The notes under the pieces were generated by a model that worked only from the letters and a program-made list of their open reading frames with translations, ran no database searches and had not been told where the DNA came from. Shown piece after piece: positions 27,870 to 37,567 of a stretch of 64,000 nucleotides of DNA. The stretch comes from Ancylobacter sp. SL191 (lineage in GTDB: Bacteria; Pseudomonadota; Alphaproteobacteria; Rhizobiales; Xanthobacteraceae). Made by a program: the position numbers and the translations under genes. The stretch covers positions 2,951,001 to 3,015,000 of the forward strand of contig NZ_CP113056.1 in assembly GCF_026625645.1 (NCBI RefSeq). The letters are read 5' to 3'. Position 1 is the first letter of the stretch, and each line of letters opens with the position of its first letter.

Positions 27870-28313
27870 ATGCTGAACGAGGTCTATAATCGCCGCATCC
27901 TCGAGCTGGCAGCCGATATACCACGCCTCGGCCGGCTCGCCGCGCCCGATGCTACGGCAACGGCGCATTCCAAGCTTTGCGGTTCCACCGTCACCGTGGA
28001 TGTGGCGGTGAAGGATGGCGTGATCACCGATTTCGCCCATGAAGTGCGCGCCTGCGCGCTCGGACAGGCGTCGTCCTCGGTGATGGGCGCGCTGGTCGTC
28101 GGCGCGACGCCCGAGGAAGTGCGGGCTGTGCGCGTGGCGATGCGGCGCATGCTGAAGGAAAACGGCGCGCCGCCGGACGGCCGCTGGGCCGAGCTCGCGG
28201 TGCTGGAGCCGGTGCGCGACTACAAGGCGCGCCATGCCTCGACGCTTTTGACCTTCGACGCCGTGGTCGACGCGCTCGATCAGATCGAGGCGAAGGCGAC
28301 GGCGGCGGAGTAG
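27870..28313 (+). CDS. IscU/NifU-like iron-sulfur cluster scaffold protein
   Basis: A 147-residue member of the IscU-like fold. Two of the three scaffold cysteines are visible, in SKLCGSTV and VRACALGQASSSV. At the third site, where IscU has HC, this protein reads KARHASTLL, so the His is kept and the Cys is Ala. This variant is common in the alphaproteobacterial branch that occurs outside the isc and suf operons. It may be an Fe-S carrier, a regulator or a degenerate scaffold. The start at 27870 gives the usual MLNEVYN beginning. Confidence 0.85.
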   Translation: MLNEVYNRRILELAADIPRLGRLAAPDATATAHSKLCGSTVTVDVAVKDGVITDFAHEVRACALGQASSSVMGALVVGATPEEVRAVRVAMRRMLKENGAPPDGRWAELAVLEPVRDYKARHASTLLTFDAVVDALDQIEAKATAAE

Positions 28314-28336
28314 GCGCGACAGCGGGGACTAGACGT

Positions 28337-28428
28337 CGTCATCCCGGACGGCCGCAGGCCGATCCGGGATCGTGGGCAGAATGGCGAGCGATCCCGGCTC
28401 TGCGGCTACGCCTCCGGCCGGGATGACG
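28337..28428. repeat. palindromic intergenic repeat, copy 2
   Basis: CGTCATCCCGG at the left end and CCGGGATGACG at the right end are inverted copies, with ATCCCGG and CCGGGAT words repeated inside. The ends are the same as in the copy at 5812-5901. It lies between the convergent Fe-S scaffold gene and the secreted-protein gene and may help end transcription. Confidence 0.75.
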
Positions 28429-28437
28429 ATGCGACGG

Positions 28438-28887
28438 TCAGCGTTCGGTGAAGAAGGTAAACAACACCTCGTCCTTCTCGCCGGTGAGGCAGAGGAAGCG
28501 GTTGGCGGTGTCGGAGCGATCGCGTTGGATATAGGCCTCGCCCATGATGACGCCCTTCACCGCCGTGTCGCCGAGCTTGGACTCGGCCTGCGCGATGGTG
28601 AGGCCGTCGATCTCGATATAGATGTCCTCGATCGAGGGGGAGCGCTGCTTCAGCTTGGCCAGCGCATCCGCCTTGCAGGCGGCGACGCGCTGCATGTCGG
28701 GATCGACATCGGGCTGGTTCGCGGCGGCGGGGTCGGGCTGCGTGCCGCTGGCGGGGCCGGGCGGGTTCGCCGGTGCCGGAGCGGGCGAGGGCGCCACATC
28801 GGGCATCGTCTGCGGCGCGGGCTGCTGCGCCAGCGCCGGCCCGGCGAGCAGCAGGATCAGAAGGGTGAGAGGCGCTGTCATCCGCAT
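28438..28887 (-). CDS. small secreted protein of unknown function
   Basis: 149 residues with a typical signal peptide (LTLLILLLAGPALAQ, probable cleavage after ALA). A Pro/Ala-rich linker spans about 22-62, followed by a folded C-terminal domain with two Cys (in RVAACKAD and NRFLCLTGEK) that could form a disulfide. No family is recognised with certainty. A start two codons later is equally possible. It diverges from yidD. Confidence 0.75.
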   Translation of the reverse strand: MRMTAPLTLLILLLAGPALAQQPAPQTMPDVAPSPAPAPANPPGPASGTQPDPAAANQPDVDPDMQRVAACKADALAKLKQRSPSIEDIYIEIDGLTIAQAESKLGDTAVKGVIMGEAYIQRDRSDTANRFLCLTGEKDEVLFTFFTER

Positions 28888-28958
28888 GTGCTGAACCTTT
28901 TCGCCGCGTGTGTGCCACCCAACGCGCGGGAGTCCCGGCGGTTCCCCGCTACGGGGTC

Positions 28959-29300
28959 ATGCCGGTGACGACGCGCGCTTCCGCCGCAGCGCTGCTGGCC
29001 CGCCTGCCGCGGCTGATGCTGCGCGTGCCCATCCTCATCTACCGCTACAGCTTCTCCGCCTTCATGGGCCGGCAGTGCCGCTATCTGCCGACCTGCTCGG
29101 AATTCGCCGAGGAGGCGATCGACCGGCACGGCGCCTGGGTGGGGGGCTGGATGGCGGCGGGGCGCATCTGCCGCTGCCACCCCTGGGGCGGGTCGGGCTT
29201 CGAGTGCGTGCCGGCCGAATTGCCCGCGAATGGCGCGTGGTATATGCCGTGGCGCTATGCGCGCACGCCCGAAAAGCAAGAGGGCCCGCGCGGCACCTGA
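28959..29300 (+). CDS. yidD: membrane protein insertion efficiency factor YidD
   Basis: 113 residues with the YidD core LIYRYSFSAFMGRQCRYLPTCSEFAEEAI and GRICRCHPWG, carrying the conserved cysteines (RxLPTCSEYA and CRCHP patterns). It is a small membrane-associated helper of YidC-mediated insertion. The start at 28959 removes 17 non-family residues from the open frame. thrS follows 48 bases later on the same strand; the usual rnpA/yidC neighbours are absent here. Confidence 0.93.
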   Translation: MPVTTRASAAALLARLPRLMLRVPILIYRYSFSAFMGRQCRYLPTCSEFAEEAIDRHGAWVGGWMAAGRICRCHPWGGSGFECVPAELPANGAWYMPWRYARTPEKQEGPRGT

Positions 29301-29348
29301 CCAACAAGCCTACCTGCGTGGTTCGCAGGAGTGGGCGGGAGAAAATAG

Positions 29349-31310
29349 ATGTCCGAGATCCACCTCACCTTCCCCGATGGCGCCGTTCGAGCCTATGCCT
29401 CCGGCACCACCGGCGCGGAAGTCGCCGCTTCCATCGCCAAGTCGCTGGCCAAGAAGTCGCTGGCCATCAAGCTCGACGGCGTGCTGAGCGACCTGTCCGA
29501 TCCGATTCAGGCGGACGCGAAGTTCGAGATCGTCACCCGCGAGAGCCCCGAGGCGCTCGAACTCATCCGCCACGACGCCGCCCATGTACTGGCGGAAGCG
29601 GTGCAGGAGCTGTGGCCGGGCACGCAGGTGACGATCGGCCCGGTGATCGAGAACGGCTTCTATTACGACTTCTTCCGCAACGAACCGTTCACGCCGGAGG
29701 ATTTCCCCGCCATCGAGAAGAAGATGCGCGAGATCATCGCCCGCGACGCCGCCTTCACCAAGGAGGTGTGGGACCGCGAGACGACGAAGGCCGTCTTCAA
29801 GGAGAAGGGCGAGGCGTTCAAGGTCGAGCTGGTGGACGCGATTCCGGCGGACCAGTCGATCAAGATCTACAAGCAGGGCGCCTGGTTCGACCTGTGCCGC
29901 GGGCCGCATATGCCGAGCACCGGCAAGATCGGTGACGCCTTCAAGCTGATGAAGGTGGCCGGCGCCTATTGGCGCGGCGACAGCAACAACCCGATGCTGA
30001 CGCGCATCTACGCCACCGCCTGGCGTACCCGCGAGGAACTCGACGCCTATATCGTCCAGCTCGAGGAAGCCGAGAAGCGCGACCATCGCCGGCTCGGCCG
30101 CGAGATGGACCTGTTCCACTTCCAGGAGGAGGGGCCGGGCGTCGTGTTCTGGCACCCCAAGGGCTGGAACCTGTTCCAGAACCTCGTCGCCTATATGCGC
30201 CGCCGCCTCGCCGCCGATTACAGCGAGGTTAACGCCCCGCAGGTGCTCGACAAGTCGCTGTGGGAGACCTCCGGTCACTGGGGCTGGTACAAGGACAACA
30301 TGTTCAAGGTGCAGCCCGCCGGCGACACCGAGGACAATGACCGCGTCTATGCGCTCAAACCCATGAACTGCCCCGGCCATGTGCAGATCTTCAAGCACGG
30401 GCTGAAGTCCTACCGCGACCTGCCCATGCGCCTCGCCGAGTTCGGCGCGGTGCATCGCTACGAGCCCTCGGGCGCGCTGCACGGTCTGATGCGCGTGCGC
30501 GGCTTCACCCAGGACGACGCGCACATCTTCTGCACCGAGGAGCAGATGGCGGCGGAGTGCCTGAAGATCAACGATCTCATCCTCTCCACCTATGCCGATT
30601 TCGGCTTCGAGGAGATCGTGGTGAAGCTCTCCACGCGCCCCGAGAAGCGCGTGGGCTCGGACGCGGTGTGGGATCACGCCGAAGACGTGATGGGCCGGGT
30701 GCTCACCCAGATCGAGGCGGAGTCCGGCGGCAAGATCAAGACCGGCATCCTGCCGGGCGAGGGCGCCTTCTACGGCCCGAAATTCGAGTACACGCTGCGC
30801 GACGCGATCGGGCGCGAATGGCAGTGCGGCACGACGCAGGTCGACTTCAACCTGCCGGAACGCTTCGGCGCCTTCTATGTCGATGCGGACGGCACCAAGA
30901 AGACGCCGGTCATGATCCATCGCGCCATTTGCGGGTCGATGGAGCGTTTCACCGGCATTCTGATCGAGCACCATGCCGGGCATTTCCCGCTCTGGCTGGC
31001 GCCGGTGCAGGCGGTGGTGGCGACCATCACCTCCGAGGGCGACGACTATGCCCGCGAGATCGTCGCGCTGGCGAAGAAGCGCGGCCTGCGCGTCGAGCTC
31101 GACCTGCGCAACGAGAAGATCAACTACAAGGTCCGCGAGCACTCACTGGCCAAGGTGCCGGCGCTGGTTGTGGTCGGGCGCAAGGAGGCGACGGAGCGCA
31201 CCGTCTCCATCCGCCGCCTCGGCTCGCCCAACCAGACCAGCTTCACGCTGGACGAGGCGCTGGCGTCGCTGGTGGCCGAAGCCAGCCCGCCGGACACGCT
31301 GCGCGACTGA
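29349..31310 (+). CDS. thrS: threonyl-tRNA synthetase
   Basis: A 653-residue class II synthetase in full. The TGS domain (1-65) begins [16 protein letters not shown]. The editing domain carries [11 protein letters not shown]. The catalytic core has motif 2 in [38 protein letters not shown] sequence and the zinc Cys in MNCPGH, and the anticodon-binding domain starts near [15 protein letters not shown] precedes the ATG. No leader resembling the enterobacterial thrS operator was seen in the short upstream gap. Confidence 0.97.
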   Translation: MSEIHLTFPDGAVRAYASGTTGAEVAASIAKSLAKKSLAIKLDGVLSDLSDPIQADAKFEIVTRESPEALELIRHDAAHVLAEAVQELWPGTQVTIGPVIENGFYYDFFRNEPFTPEDFPAIEKKMREIIARDAAFTKEVWDRETTKAVFKEKGEAFKVELVDAIPADQSIKIYKQGAWFDLCRGPHMPSTGKIGDAFKLMKVAGAYWRGDSNNPMLTRIYATAWRTREELDAYIVQLEEAEKRDHRRLGREMDLFHFQEEGPGVVFWHPKGWNLFQNLVAYMRRRLAADYSEVNAPQVLDKSLWETSGHWGWYKDNMFKVQPAGDTEDNDRVYALKPMNCPGHVQIFKHGLKSYRDLPMRLAEFGAVHRYEPSGALHGLMRVRGFTQDDAHIFCTEEQMAAECLKINDLILSTYADFGFEEIVVKLSTRPEKRVGSDAVWDHAEDVMGRVLTQIEAESGGKIKTGILPGEGAFYGPKFEYTLRDAIGREWQCGTTQVDFNLPERFGAFYVDADGTKKTPVMIHRAICGSMERFTGILIEHHAGHFPLWLAPVQAVVATITSEGDDYAREIVALAKKRGLRVELDLRNEKINYKVREHSLAKVPALVVVGRKEATERTVSIRRLGSPNQTSFTLDEALASLVAEASPPDTLRD

Positions 31311-31368
31311 GCGGTCGGCCCTCTCTCCTCGGGCTGTCCGAACAGGCTGGCCAGTGCCGTCCACACAC

Positions 31369-31448
31369 CGTCATGGCCGGGCTTGACCCGGCCATCCACG
31401 TCTTTCCTCGGAAAGTCATGGATCCCCGGGTCGAGCCCGGGGATGACG
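31369..31448. repeat. palindromic intergenic repeat, copy 3 (variant)
   Basis: It starts CGTCATGGCCGGGCTTGACC and ends CCCGGGGATGACGG, with internal inverted pieces (GGCCGGGC/ACCCGGCC and CATCCACG/GTCATGGATC). The terminal CGTCAT/ATGACG pair is shared with the copies at 5812 and 28337, but the core differs. It lies after thrS in the gap before a convergent gene. Confidence 0.65.
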
Positions 31449-31484
31449 GCTGCTTAGGTGGCGCGCCGCCGCCAATCCTCGTCG

Positions 31485-31784
31485 TTACTTCGGCGGCGTC
31501 TCGGCCGGGCGCACGGGCGTCGGCAAAGGCTGGGGCGGGTAGCTGCCGGTGTCGCGGCGCAGGCTCGGATTGCTGGTGGCGCCGGGCACGTTGAGCCGGC
31601 GCTGCTGCGGCGTCCAGTAGGACGGGCCCTGCATCAGGTTCTGGCTGTTCGGGCGCACCGAATCCGGGCGTTGCGGCACGTAGCGATTCCCTGGACTGGT
31701 CGATGTCTGGGCCAGCGCCGACAGGCCCGGCGCGAGCAGCGCGACGAGGATGATCGCCGCGCGGGCGCCCAACAATCTTTGCAT
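31485..31784 (-). CDS. small secreted Pro/Arg-rich protein
   Basis: 99 residues: a signal peptide (AAIILVALLAPGLSALAQ) and a low-complexity Pro, Ser, Arg and Gln-rich mature part without Cys. It is likely periplasmic and mostly disordered. No family is recognised. It converges with thrS across the repeat at 31369-31448. Confidence 0.65.
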   Translation of the reverse strand: MQRLLGARAAIILVALLAPGLSALAQTSTSPGNRYVPQRPDSVRPNSQNLMQGPSYWTPQQRRLNVPGATSNPSLRRDTGSYPPQPLPTPVRPAETPPK

Positions 31785-31972
31785 CTTGTCTCCCTCGTCT
31801 CCTCCCTATCTAGGGTCCGGCGCCCTGCTTTGCCATGCCGCTGCGTCGCCGCCCGGTACGCGACGGAAAATCCTGCCGGACTGCCGCTGCGTCAGATGGC
31901 TTCCGCCGTTGCTAAGGCCGGGCTTTGCGTGGATATTCCGCGCGACTTCATGGAGCGGGGGCAGGCGCGCCG

Positions 31973-33172
31973 ATGGCAGACCCGAACGCGGCGATTCTGG
32001 TGGTGGATGACGTCGCCGAGAATCGCGATCTGCTCATGCGTCGCCTGAAACGGCTCGGCTTCAGCCGCCTCGACGAGGCCGCCAACGGCCACGAGGCGCT
32101 CGCCGCTATCGGCAAGACCGCCTATGACCTCGTGCTGCTCGACATCATGATGCCGGAGCTCGACGGCTTCGGCGTGCTGGACGCGCTGAAGGCGAGCGGG
32201 GCGATTCACGACCTGCCGGTGATCGTGGTTTCCGCGCTGAACGAGATCGACCCGGTGGTGCGCTGCATCGAGCTGGGCGCCGACGATTTCATCTTCAAGC
32301 CGTTCAACCCGACGCTGCTGCGCGCCCGCGTCATGGCGACGCTGGAGAAGAAGGCGCTGCGCGACCGCACGCGCGACGAGCTGCGCCGCAAGCAGGTGGA
32401 ACTGAACGAGGCGCGCACGCTCCAGCTCGCGCTGGTGCCACCGGCCTTTGCCGGCACGGTGGACGGGCGCGTGCTCACCATCGACACGCTGCTGGAGCCG
32501 GCCAAGGAGGTCGGCGGCGATCTCGTGGATTATTTTCCGGTGGGCGACGACCGCATGGCGCTCATTGTCGGTGACGTCTCCGACAAGGGCGCCGCCGCCG
32601 CGCTGATGATGGCGCGCACCCATGCCATGTTCCGCGCGCTGGCGGCGCGGCCGGATGCGCCGGCGCTGTTCGGCGATCCGGCGCGGGCGGTGGGCATGGT
32701 CAATGACGCGCTCTCACGCGGCAATGCCGGCTGCATGTTCGTGACGCTGACGCTGGCCGTGCTGGAGGCCGAGAGCGGTGAGCTCGCCTATGTGCGCGCC
32801 GGCCATGTGCCGCCGTTCCTGCGCCGGGCCGATGGCGGCCTGTCCCGGCTTCAGGGCTTTGGCGGGCCGGCGCTGGGCGTGATGGAAGAGTTTCCGTACC
32901 GGAGCGCGCAGGCCGTGCTGGCTGAGGGCGACCGCCTGCTCATCGTCACCGATGGGTTCACCGAGGCGCAGAATGCGGGGGAGGCACTCTATGGCGAGGA
33001 GCGGCTTTCCGCCCTCTTCGCCGAATTGGGCGACGCCGAGGAACCGGGCGAGGCGCGGGTGCTCGCCCGCCTCGTCAGCGACGTGCGCGGCTTCGAGGCC
33101 GGTTTGCCGGCCTTTGACGACATGGCGGCGATCCTGCTGGCGCTCGGGCCGGACGGCGTTCCGGCGGGCTGA
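31973..33172 (+). CDS. receiver-controlled PP2C (RsbU/SpoIIE-type) protein phosphatase
   Basis: 399 residues. An N-terminal receiver domain (1-120) with ILVVDDVAENRD and the phosphoacceptor Asp in LVLLDIMMPELDG is followed by a coiled linker (RDELRRKQVELNEART) and an RsbU-like PP2C phosphatase (about 165-395). The metal aspartates of the phosphatase are visible in KEVGGDLVDYF, VGDVSDKG and ADVxx-like FDDMAAILL. Such proteins dephosphorylate STAS anti-anti-sigma factors in response to phosphorylation of the receiver. The STAS and GHKL partners lie 4-6 kb downstream on the opposite strand. It starts the plus-strand signalling operon. Confidence 0.93.
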   Translation: MADPNAAILVVDDVAENRDLLMRRLKRLGFSRLDEAANGHEALAAIGKTAYDLVLLDIMMPELDGFGVLDALKASGAIHDLPVIVVSALNEIDPVVRCIELGADDFIFKPFNPTLLRARVMATLEKKALRDRTRDELRRKQVELNEARTLQLALVPPAFAGTVDGRVLTIDTLLEPAKEVGGDLVDYFPVGDDRMALIVGDVSDKGAAAALMMARTHAMFRALAARPDAPALFGDPARAVGMVNDALSRGNAGCMFVTLTLAVLEAESGELAYVRAGHVPPFLRRADGGLSRLQGFGGPALGVMEEFPYRSAQAVLAEGDRLLIVTDGFTEAQNAGEALYGEERLSALFAELGDAEEPGEARVLARLVSDVRGFEAGLPAFDDMAAILLALGPDGVPAG

Positions 33173-33196
33173 GAAGAAAAGCGGCAAGGGGGAGAG

Positions 33197-35521
33197 ATGA
33201 CCAAGGACACGAAGGCCGCGACCCTTCCCGAGGAGGGGCTGGACGGGCGCGAGGCCACGCTGCTGCGGGCGACGCTGGAGAACATGTCGCAGGGCGTCGC
33301 CATGTACGATGCGGAGCACCGTCTGGTGACGTGGAACAAGCTGTTCCGCGAATATCTCGACATGCCCGACGAGTTCCTCACCAGCGAGCACACCTTCGCC
33401 GACTACATCCGCTATCTCGGCGCGCGCGGCGAGTTCGGCGAGGTGGATATCGAGGTGGCGCTGGCCCAGCGCATCAAGCAGCTCGACCATCCCCATTCCT
33501 TCGAGCGCGTGCGGCCGGACGGCACTTATCTGGAGGTGCGGCGTGACCCGGTGCCCGGCGGCGGCTTCATCGCCATCTACACCGACATCACCGAGCGCAA
33601 GATCGCCGAGATGAAGCTGCGCGAGGACGAGGAGCAGCTGCGCGCGATCGACGCCGCCGCGCCGGTCGGCCTCGTCATCATGGACATCAAGACCCATGCG
33701 GTGCGCCATTCCAATGGCTGCTTCGGCCGGCTGATCGGCAAGGATGCGGCCACGCTCATCGACCGGCACATCGCCGAGCTGGTCGGCGACACCGAGAAGA
33801 CCGCCCGGCTGATCGATATCCTCATGAGCCCGTCGACCGAGCGGCAGGAATTCTACCTGCCGCGTTCGGACGGCACGAGCATCTGCACGATGGTCTCGCA
33901 TGAGCATCTCGATTTCCGCGGCCAGCCGGCGATCATCGGCACCTTCGTCGACATCAGCGACCGGGTGCGCATGGAGCAGCAGCTGCGCGAGGCCAAGGAA
34001 GCGGCGGAATCGGCGAGCCGGGTGAAGTCCGCCTTCCTCGCCAATATGAGCCATGAGCTGCGCACGCCGCTCAACGCCATCATCGGCTACAGCGAGATCC
34101 TCTCCGAGGACGCAGCCGACGAGGGCAACACGGCGATGGTCGCCGACCTCGACAAGATCCAGGCCGCCGGCAAGCACCTCTTGGGCCTCATCAACGACAT
34201 CCTTGACCTCTCCAAGATCGAGGCCGGGCGGATGGATGTCTATCTCGAGCAGGTCTTCCTCACCCGCATGGTGGAGGAGGTGAAGACCATCGTCAGCCCG
34301 ATGATGGCGAAGAACGAGAACCGCTTCGTCATCGACTGCCCGCTGGATATCGGCTCGCTGCGCACCGATGTGACCAAGCTCAAGCAGAGCCTCATCAACC
34401 TGCTCAGCAACGCCGCCAAGTTCACCAAGAAGGGCGAGGTCGTGCTGCGCCTCCTGCGCATCGAGGGCGAGGGCGGCGAGGTGGTGCGCTTCGAGGTCGC
34501 CGACAGCGGCATCGGCATGAGTGAGGAGCAGATGGGCCGTCTGTTCCAGGCCTTCACCCAGGCGGACAGCTCCACCACCCGCAATTTTGGCGGCACGGGC
34601 CTCGGCCTCACCATCACCAAGCACTTCGCCGCCATGCTCGGCGGCACGATCAACGTCGCCAGCCAGGCCGGCGCGGGTTCGACCTTCACCATCGAGCTGC
34701 CGGTCGAGACCAAGGCGGCCGCTGTGGAGAGCGGAGCGGCGCCCGACCTTTCCGATCCCGGCGCGCCGGCGGAGCCCGGCGCCATCACCGTGCTGGTGGT
34801 CGATGACGACCCGGCGGTGCATGAGGTGCTGGCGGCGACGCTCGGCAAGGAAGGCTATGTGCTGCGCCACGCCCGCGACGGCATCGAGGCGCTCAACATC
34901 ATGCGCCGCGAGCCGCCGGACATCGTCACGCTCGACGTGATGATGCCGAAGATCGACGGCTGGTCGGTGCTCGGCATCATGAAGTCCGAGCCGGCGCTCG
35001 AGCACATCCCGGTCATCATGCTGACCATCGTCGACGACCGGAATCTCGGCTATTCGCTCGGTGCCTCCGAGTACATGACCAAGCCGATCGACCGGCAGCG
35101 GCTGATTGCCCTCATCCATAAATTCGCGCCAGGCGAAGAGGAGGGGCTGGTGCTGGTCGTCGATGACGATCCGCAGGTTCGCGCCATGATCCGCAAGACC
35201 ATCGAGGATGTCGGGCTGCACGCCGCCGAGGCGGGCAACGGCCAGGCGGCGCTCGACTGGCTGGAGGCCCACCATCTGCCGGCGCTGGTGCTGCTCGATC
35301 TGATGATGCCGGAGATGGACGGCTTCGAGTTTCTCTCGCGTGTGCGCGCGGACGAGCGTTTCGGCGACCTGCCCATCGTGGTGCTGACGGCCAAGGAACT
35401 CACGGCCGAGGAGCGCGAGTTTCTCGCCCGCAACACGCTGCTGATCCTCAACAAGAGCGCGCAGCCTATCGGCTCGCTCGGTTCGGCGCTGGCCACCATC
35501 GCCAGCCACAAGCCGGGGTGA
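33197..35521 (+). CDS. PAS-PAS hybrid sensor histidine kinase with two receiver domains
   Basis: 774 residues: two PAS domains (about 25-140 and 145-265), HisKA with the phospho-His in FLANMSHELRTPLNAIIGYSEIL (about 286), and HATPase_c (about 390-510) with LLSNAAKFTKKGEV, VADSGIGMSEEQ and GGTGLGLTITKHF. Receiver 1 (about 530-645) carries VTLDVMMPKIDGW and receiver 2 (about 650-770) VLLDLMMPEMDGF. There is no transmembrane segment, so it is a soluble sensor. It begins 24 bases after the phosphatase gene and ends nine bases before the receiver gene, forming one operon. It probably phosphorylates both neighbours. Confidence 0.94.
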   Translation: MTKDTKAATLPEEGLDGREATLLRATLENMSQGVAMYDAEHRLVTWNKLFREYLDMPDEFLTSEHTFADYIRYLGARGEFGEVDIEVALAQRIKQLDHPHSFERVRPDGTYLEVRRDPVPGGGFIAIYTDITERKIAEMKLREDEEQLRAIDAAAPVGLVIMDIKTHAVRHSNGCFGRLIGKDAATLIDRHIAELVGDTEKTARLIDILMSPSTERQEFYLPRSDGTSICTMVSHEHLDFRGQPAIIGTFVDISDRVRMEQQLREAKEAAESASRVKSAFLANMSHELRTPLNAIIGYSEILSEDAADEGNTAMVADLDKIQAAGKHLLGLINDILDLSKIEAGRMDVYLEQVFLTRMVEEVKTIVSPMMAKNENRFVIDCPLDIGSLRTDVTKLKQSLINLLSNAAKFTKKGEVVLRLLRIEGEGGEVVRFEVADSGIGMSEEQMGRLFQAFTQADSSTTRNFGGTGLGLTITKHFAAMLGGTINVASQAGAGSTFTIELPVETKAAAVESGAAPDLSDPGAPAEPGAITVLVVDDDPAVHEVLAATLGKEGYVLRHARDGIEALNIMRREPPDIVTLDVMMPKIDGWSVLGIMKSEPALEHIPVIMLTIVDDRNLGYSLGASEYMTKPIDRQRLIALIHKFAPGEEEGLVLVVDDDPQVRAMIRKTIEDVGLHAAEAGNGQAALDWLEAHHLPALVLLDLMMPEMDGFEFLSRVRADERFGDLPIVVLTAKELTAEEREFLARNTLLILNKSAQPIGSLGSALATIASHKPG

Positions 35522-35530
35522 GGAGGGAAC

Positions 35531-35899
35531 ATGCCGAAAATTCTGCTGGTCGAAGACAATGAGATGAACCGCGACATGCTGAGCCGGCGCCTGACGCGCA
35601 ACGGCTTCGAGGTGGTGATCGCGGTCAATGGTCAGGAAGGGGTGGATCTCGCCGGCTCCGAGACGCCGGACCTGATCCTGATGGATATGAGCCTGCCGGT
35701 GCTCGATGGCTGGGAGGCGACGCGGCGTGTGAAGGCCGATCCCGCCACCCGCGCCATCCCCGTCATCGCGCTCACCGCCCATGCCATGGCGCAGGACCGC
35801 GAGCAGGCGCTGGCGGCCGGCTGCGACGACTTCGACACCAAGCCGGTGGAGCTGCCCCGGCTGATGGGCAAGATCAACGCGCTGCTCGGCCTGTCATGA
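35531..35899 (+). CDS. DivK-like single-domain response regulator
   Basis: A 122-residue receiver domain without an output domain. KILLVEDNEMNRDMLSRRL holds the acidic pocket, LILMDMSLPVLDGWEA the phosphoacceptor Asp, ALTAHAM the conserved Thr and TKPVE the Lys. It is close to the DivK/CheY-like branch of alphaproteobacteria but is placed here after the hybrid kinase, so it is probably a dedicated shuttle of this pathway rather than the cell-cycle DivK. Confidence 0.92.
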   Translation: MPKILLVEDNEMNRDMLSRRLTRNGFEVVIAVNGQEGVDLAGSETPDLILMDMSLPVLDGWEATRRVKADPATRAIPVIALTAHAMAQDREQALAAGCDDFDTKPVELPRLMGKINALLGLS

Positions 35900-35953
35900 G
35901 AACCGTGCCTTTGCTGCCGCGCCGCGGCCTTCCTGCGTCCGGGGCGTGATCCG

Positions 35954-37549
35954 ATGGGACCGGTTGGATTTCTGCTGAGCGGGCTCGGCCTGTTCTTCAT
36001 CGGCGTGCGCGGCCTCTCGGCCAATCTCGTGCCGCTGGTCGGTCGGCGGGCCCGTGCGGCCTTCGCCGGGGCGCTGCGGGCGCCGTTGAGCACGGCGGTC
36101 AGTGGCGTCGTGGCCGGCATGGTCACGCAGAGCTCCACGGCCGTGTCGTGGATCATCGTCTCCTTCGTGCGCGGCGGCGTGCTGCCGGACGGGCCGGCGT
36201 TGCTGGCGCCGACCTGGGCCAATGTCGGCACCGCGCTGCTGCCGCTGATCGTCGCTATCGACACCGCGACGCCGGCCGCCATCGTCATCGGCCTTGTCGG
36301 CTTCGCCACCTATTTCAAGCTGGCGCGCGGCGACCGGATGCGCAACGTGATGGAAGCCGCGCTCGGGGCCGCGCTGCTGCTGTTCGGCATGCACCTCGTC
36401 TCCGTCGCGGTGGGGCCCATGCGCGCGAGCCTGATGGGCAATCCCCTGTGGGAGATCGCCGTGGGCAACCCCTGGCTGCTGGCGGGGATCGGCGCCGCCT
36501 TCGCGCTCGCCGCGCAGTCCTCCTCCGTCGCAGCGGCGATCGCGGTGACGGCGGTGGGCAGCGATCTGCTCGATCTCGGCGCCGCCCTGCCTCTGGTGGC
36601 CGGGGCCAACCTCGCAGGGTCGGTCAACAACATCATCCTCATTCCCGGCGAGGCGATGTCTGGGCGCATCGTCTTCGCGCTGCAGGTGCTGCAGAAGGTT
36701 GCCGGCTCGGCGCTCTTGGCGCTGGTCTGCGTGGTCGCGGCGCTGTTTCCCGCCCATCTTGATGGCGCGCTTGGCCTCGTGGGCGAGGAAGCCGGCGCGC
36801 AGATCGCCATCCTGTTCCTGCTGGCGCAGATCGGCGGCGCCTTCATCACCAACCTGCTGGAAACGCCGACGCGGCATCTCCTGCTGCGGGTGACGCGCGA
36901 AAGCCCGGCGGAGACGCTGGCCCAGCCCGCCTTCCTGCTGCGCGAGGCGGCGGCCGATCCGTCAACCGCGCTCGATCTCGCCTTGCGCGAACTGGCGCGG
37001 CTCAGCGCCCGCCTGCCGCTGCTGCTCGACCATGTGCGCGACGAGGGCGAGCCCAGCACTCCGCCGGCGGCGACGCTCAAGACCGCCGGCCAGTCGCTCG
37101 CCGGCACCATCCGCGCCTATCTCGCCACGCTGCTCGATGGCGTGCTGACCCGTGAGCAGGTGGCGACCGCGCTGCTGGTGGATGAGGGCGCCACCAATGC
37201 CGGGGCGCTGCATGAGGCGCTGGCGGAATTCGTCGAGGCGGCCCGCGAGGCGCAGGCGGTCGACACCGCCCAGCGGCTGATCGAGGCGCTGCACGCGCTG
37301 CTGAGCGCCGTCGCCGAGCATGGCGAGAGCCTGGGGGCTGAGGATGATGCGCTGGTGCTCGGCCTGCTCGGCCATCGCGACAAGCTGATGGAAGATCTGC
37401 GGCTGCGCCTCTCCGCCCAGCAGGACATCACGCCCGGCGCGCAGAACGCGCTGTTCCGCATGACCATGCTGTTCGAGCGGATCGTCTGGATGGCGCGACG
37501 GCTGGTGAACGACTTCACCCAGGCGCACCGGGCGCTGGAATCGAGCTGA
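35954..37549 (+). CDS. Na/Pi cotransporter family protein with PhoU-like C-terminus
   Basis: 531 residues. The first 310 are membrane helices with two inverted repeats of the Na/Pi-cotransporter fold; the QSSTAVSWIIV and QSSSVAAAIAV motifs are the duplicated QSS signature. The C-terminal 200 residues are soluble, helical and PhoU-like. It imports or exports phosphate with sodium. It lies 54 bases after the receiver gene on the same strand, so it may be co-regulated with the signalling operon. Whether it is a signalling input or only a neighbour is unknown. Confidence 0.9.
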   Translation: MGPVGFLLSGLGLFFIGVRGLSANLVPLVGRRARAAFAGALRAPLSTAVSGVVAGMVTQSSTAVSWIIVSFVRGGVLPDGPALLAPTWANVGTALLPLIVAIDTATPAAIVIGLVGFATYFKLARGDRMRNVMEAALGAALLLFGMHLVSVAVGPMRASLMGNPLWEIAVGNPWLLAGIGAAFALAAQSSSVAAAIAVTAVGSDLLDLGAALPLVAGANLAGSVNNIILIPGEAMSGRIVFALQVLQKVAGSALLALVCVVAALFPAHLDGALGLVGEEAGAQIAILFLLAQIGGAFITNLLETPTRHLLLRVTRESPAETLAQPAFLLREAAADPSTALDLALRELARLSARLPLLLDHVRDEGEPSTPPAATLKTAGQSLAGTIRAYLATLLDGVLTREQVATALLVDEGATNAGALHEALAEFVEAAREAQAVDTAQRLIEALHALLSAVAEHGESLGAEDDALVLGLLGHRDKLMEDLRLRLSAQQDITPGAQNALFRMTMLFERIVWMARRLVNDFTQAHRALESS

Positions 37550-37562
37550 CCCTCCGAGAGGG
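37550..37562. terminator. short stem-loop between convergent operons
   Basis: CCCTC at 37550-37554 pairs with GAGGG at 37558-37562 over three bases, in the 18-base gap between the Na/Pi gene and the convergent RsbW-like gene. It is small and has no T tract. Confidence 0.35.
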
Positions 37563-37567
37563 CTCGC

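Noticed and set aside
32714..35782. Open frame of over 1000 codons antisense to the phosphatase and hybrid kinase genes
   Set aside because: The opposite strand encodes complete, motif-bearing proteins. High GC with a strong third-position bias opens the antisense frame, and its translation is low-complexity and shows no motif.
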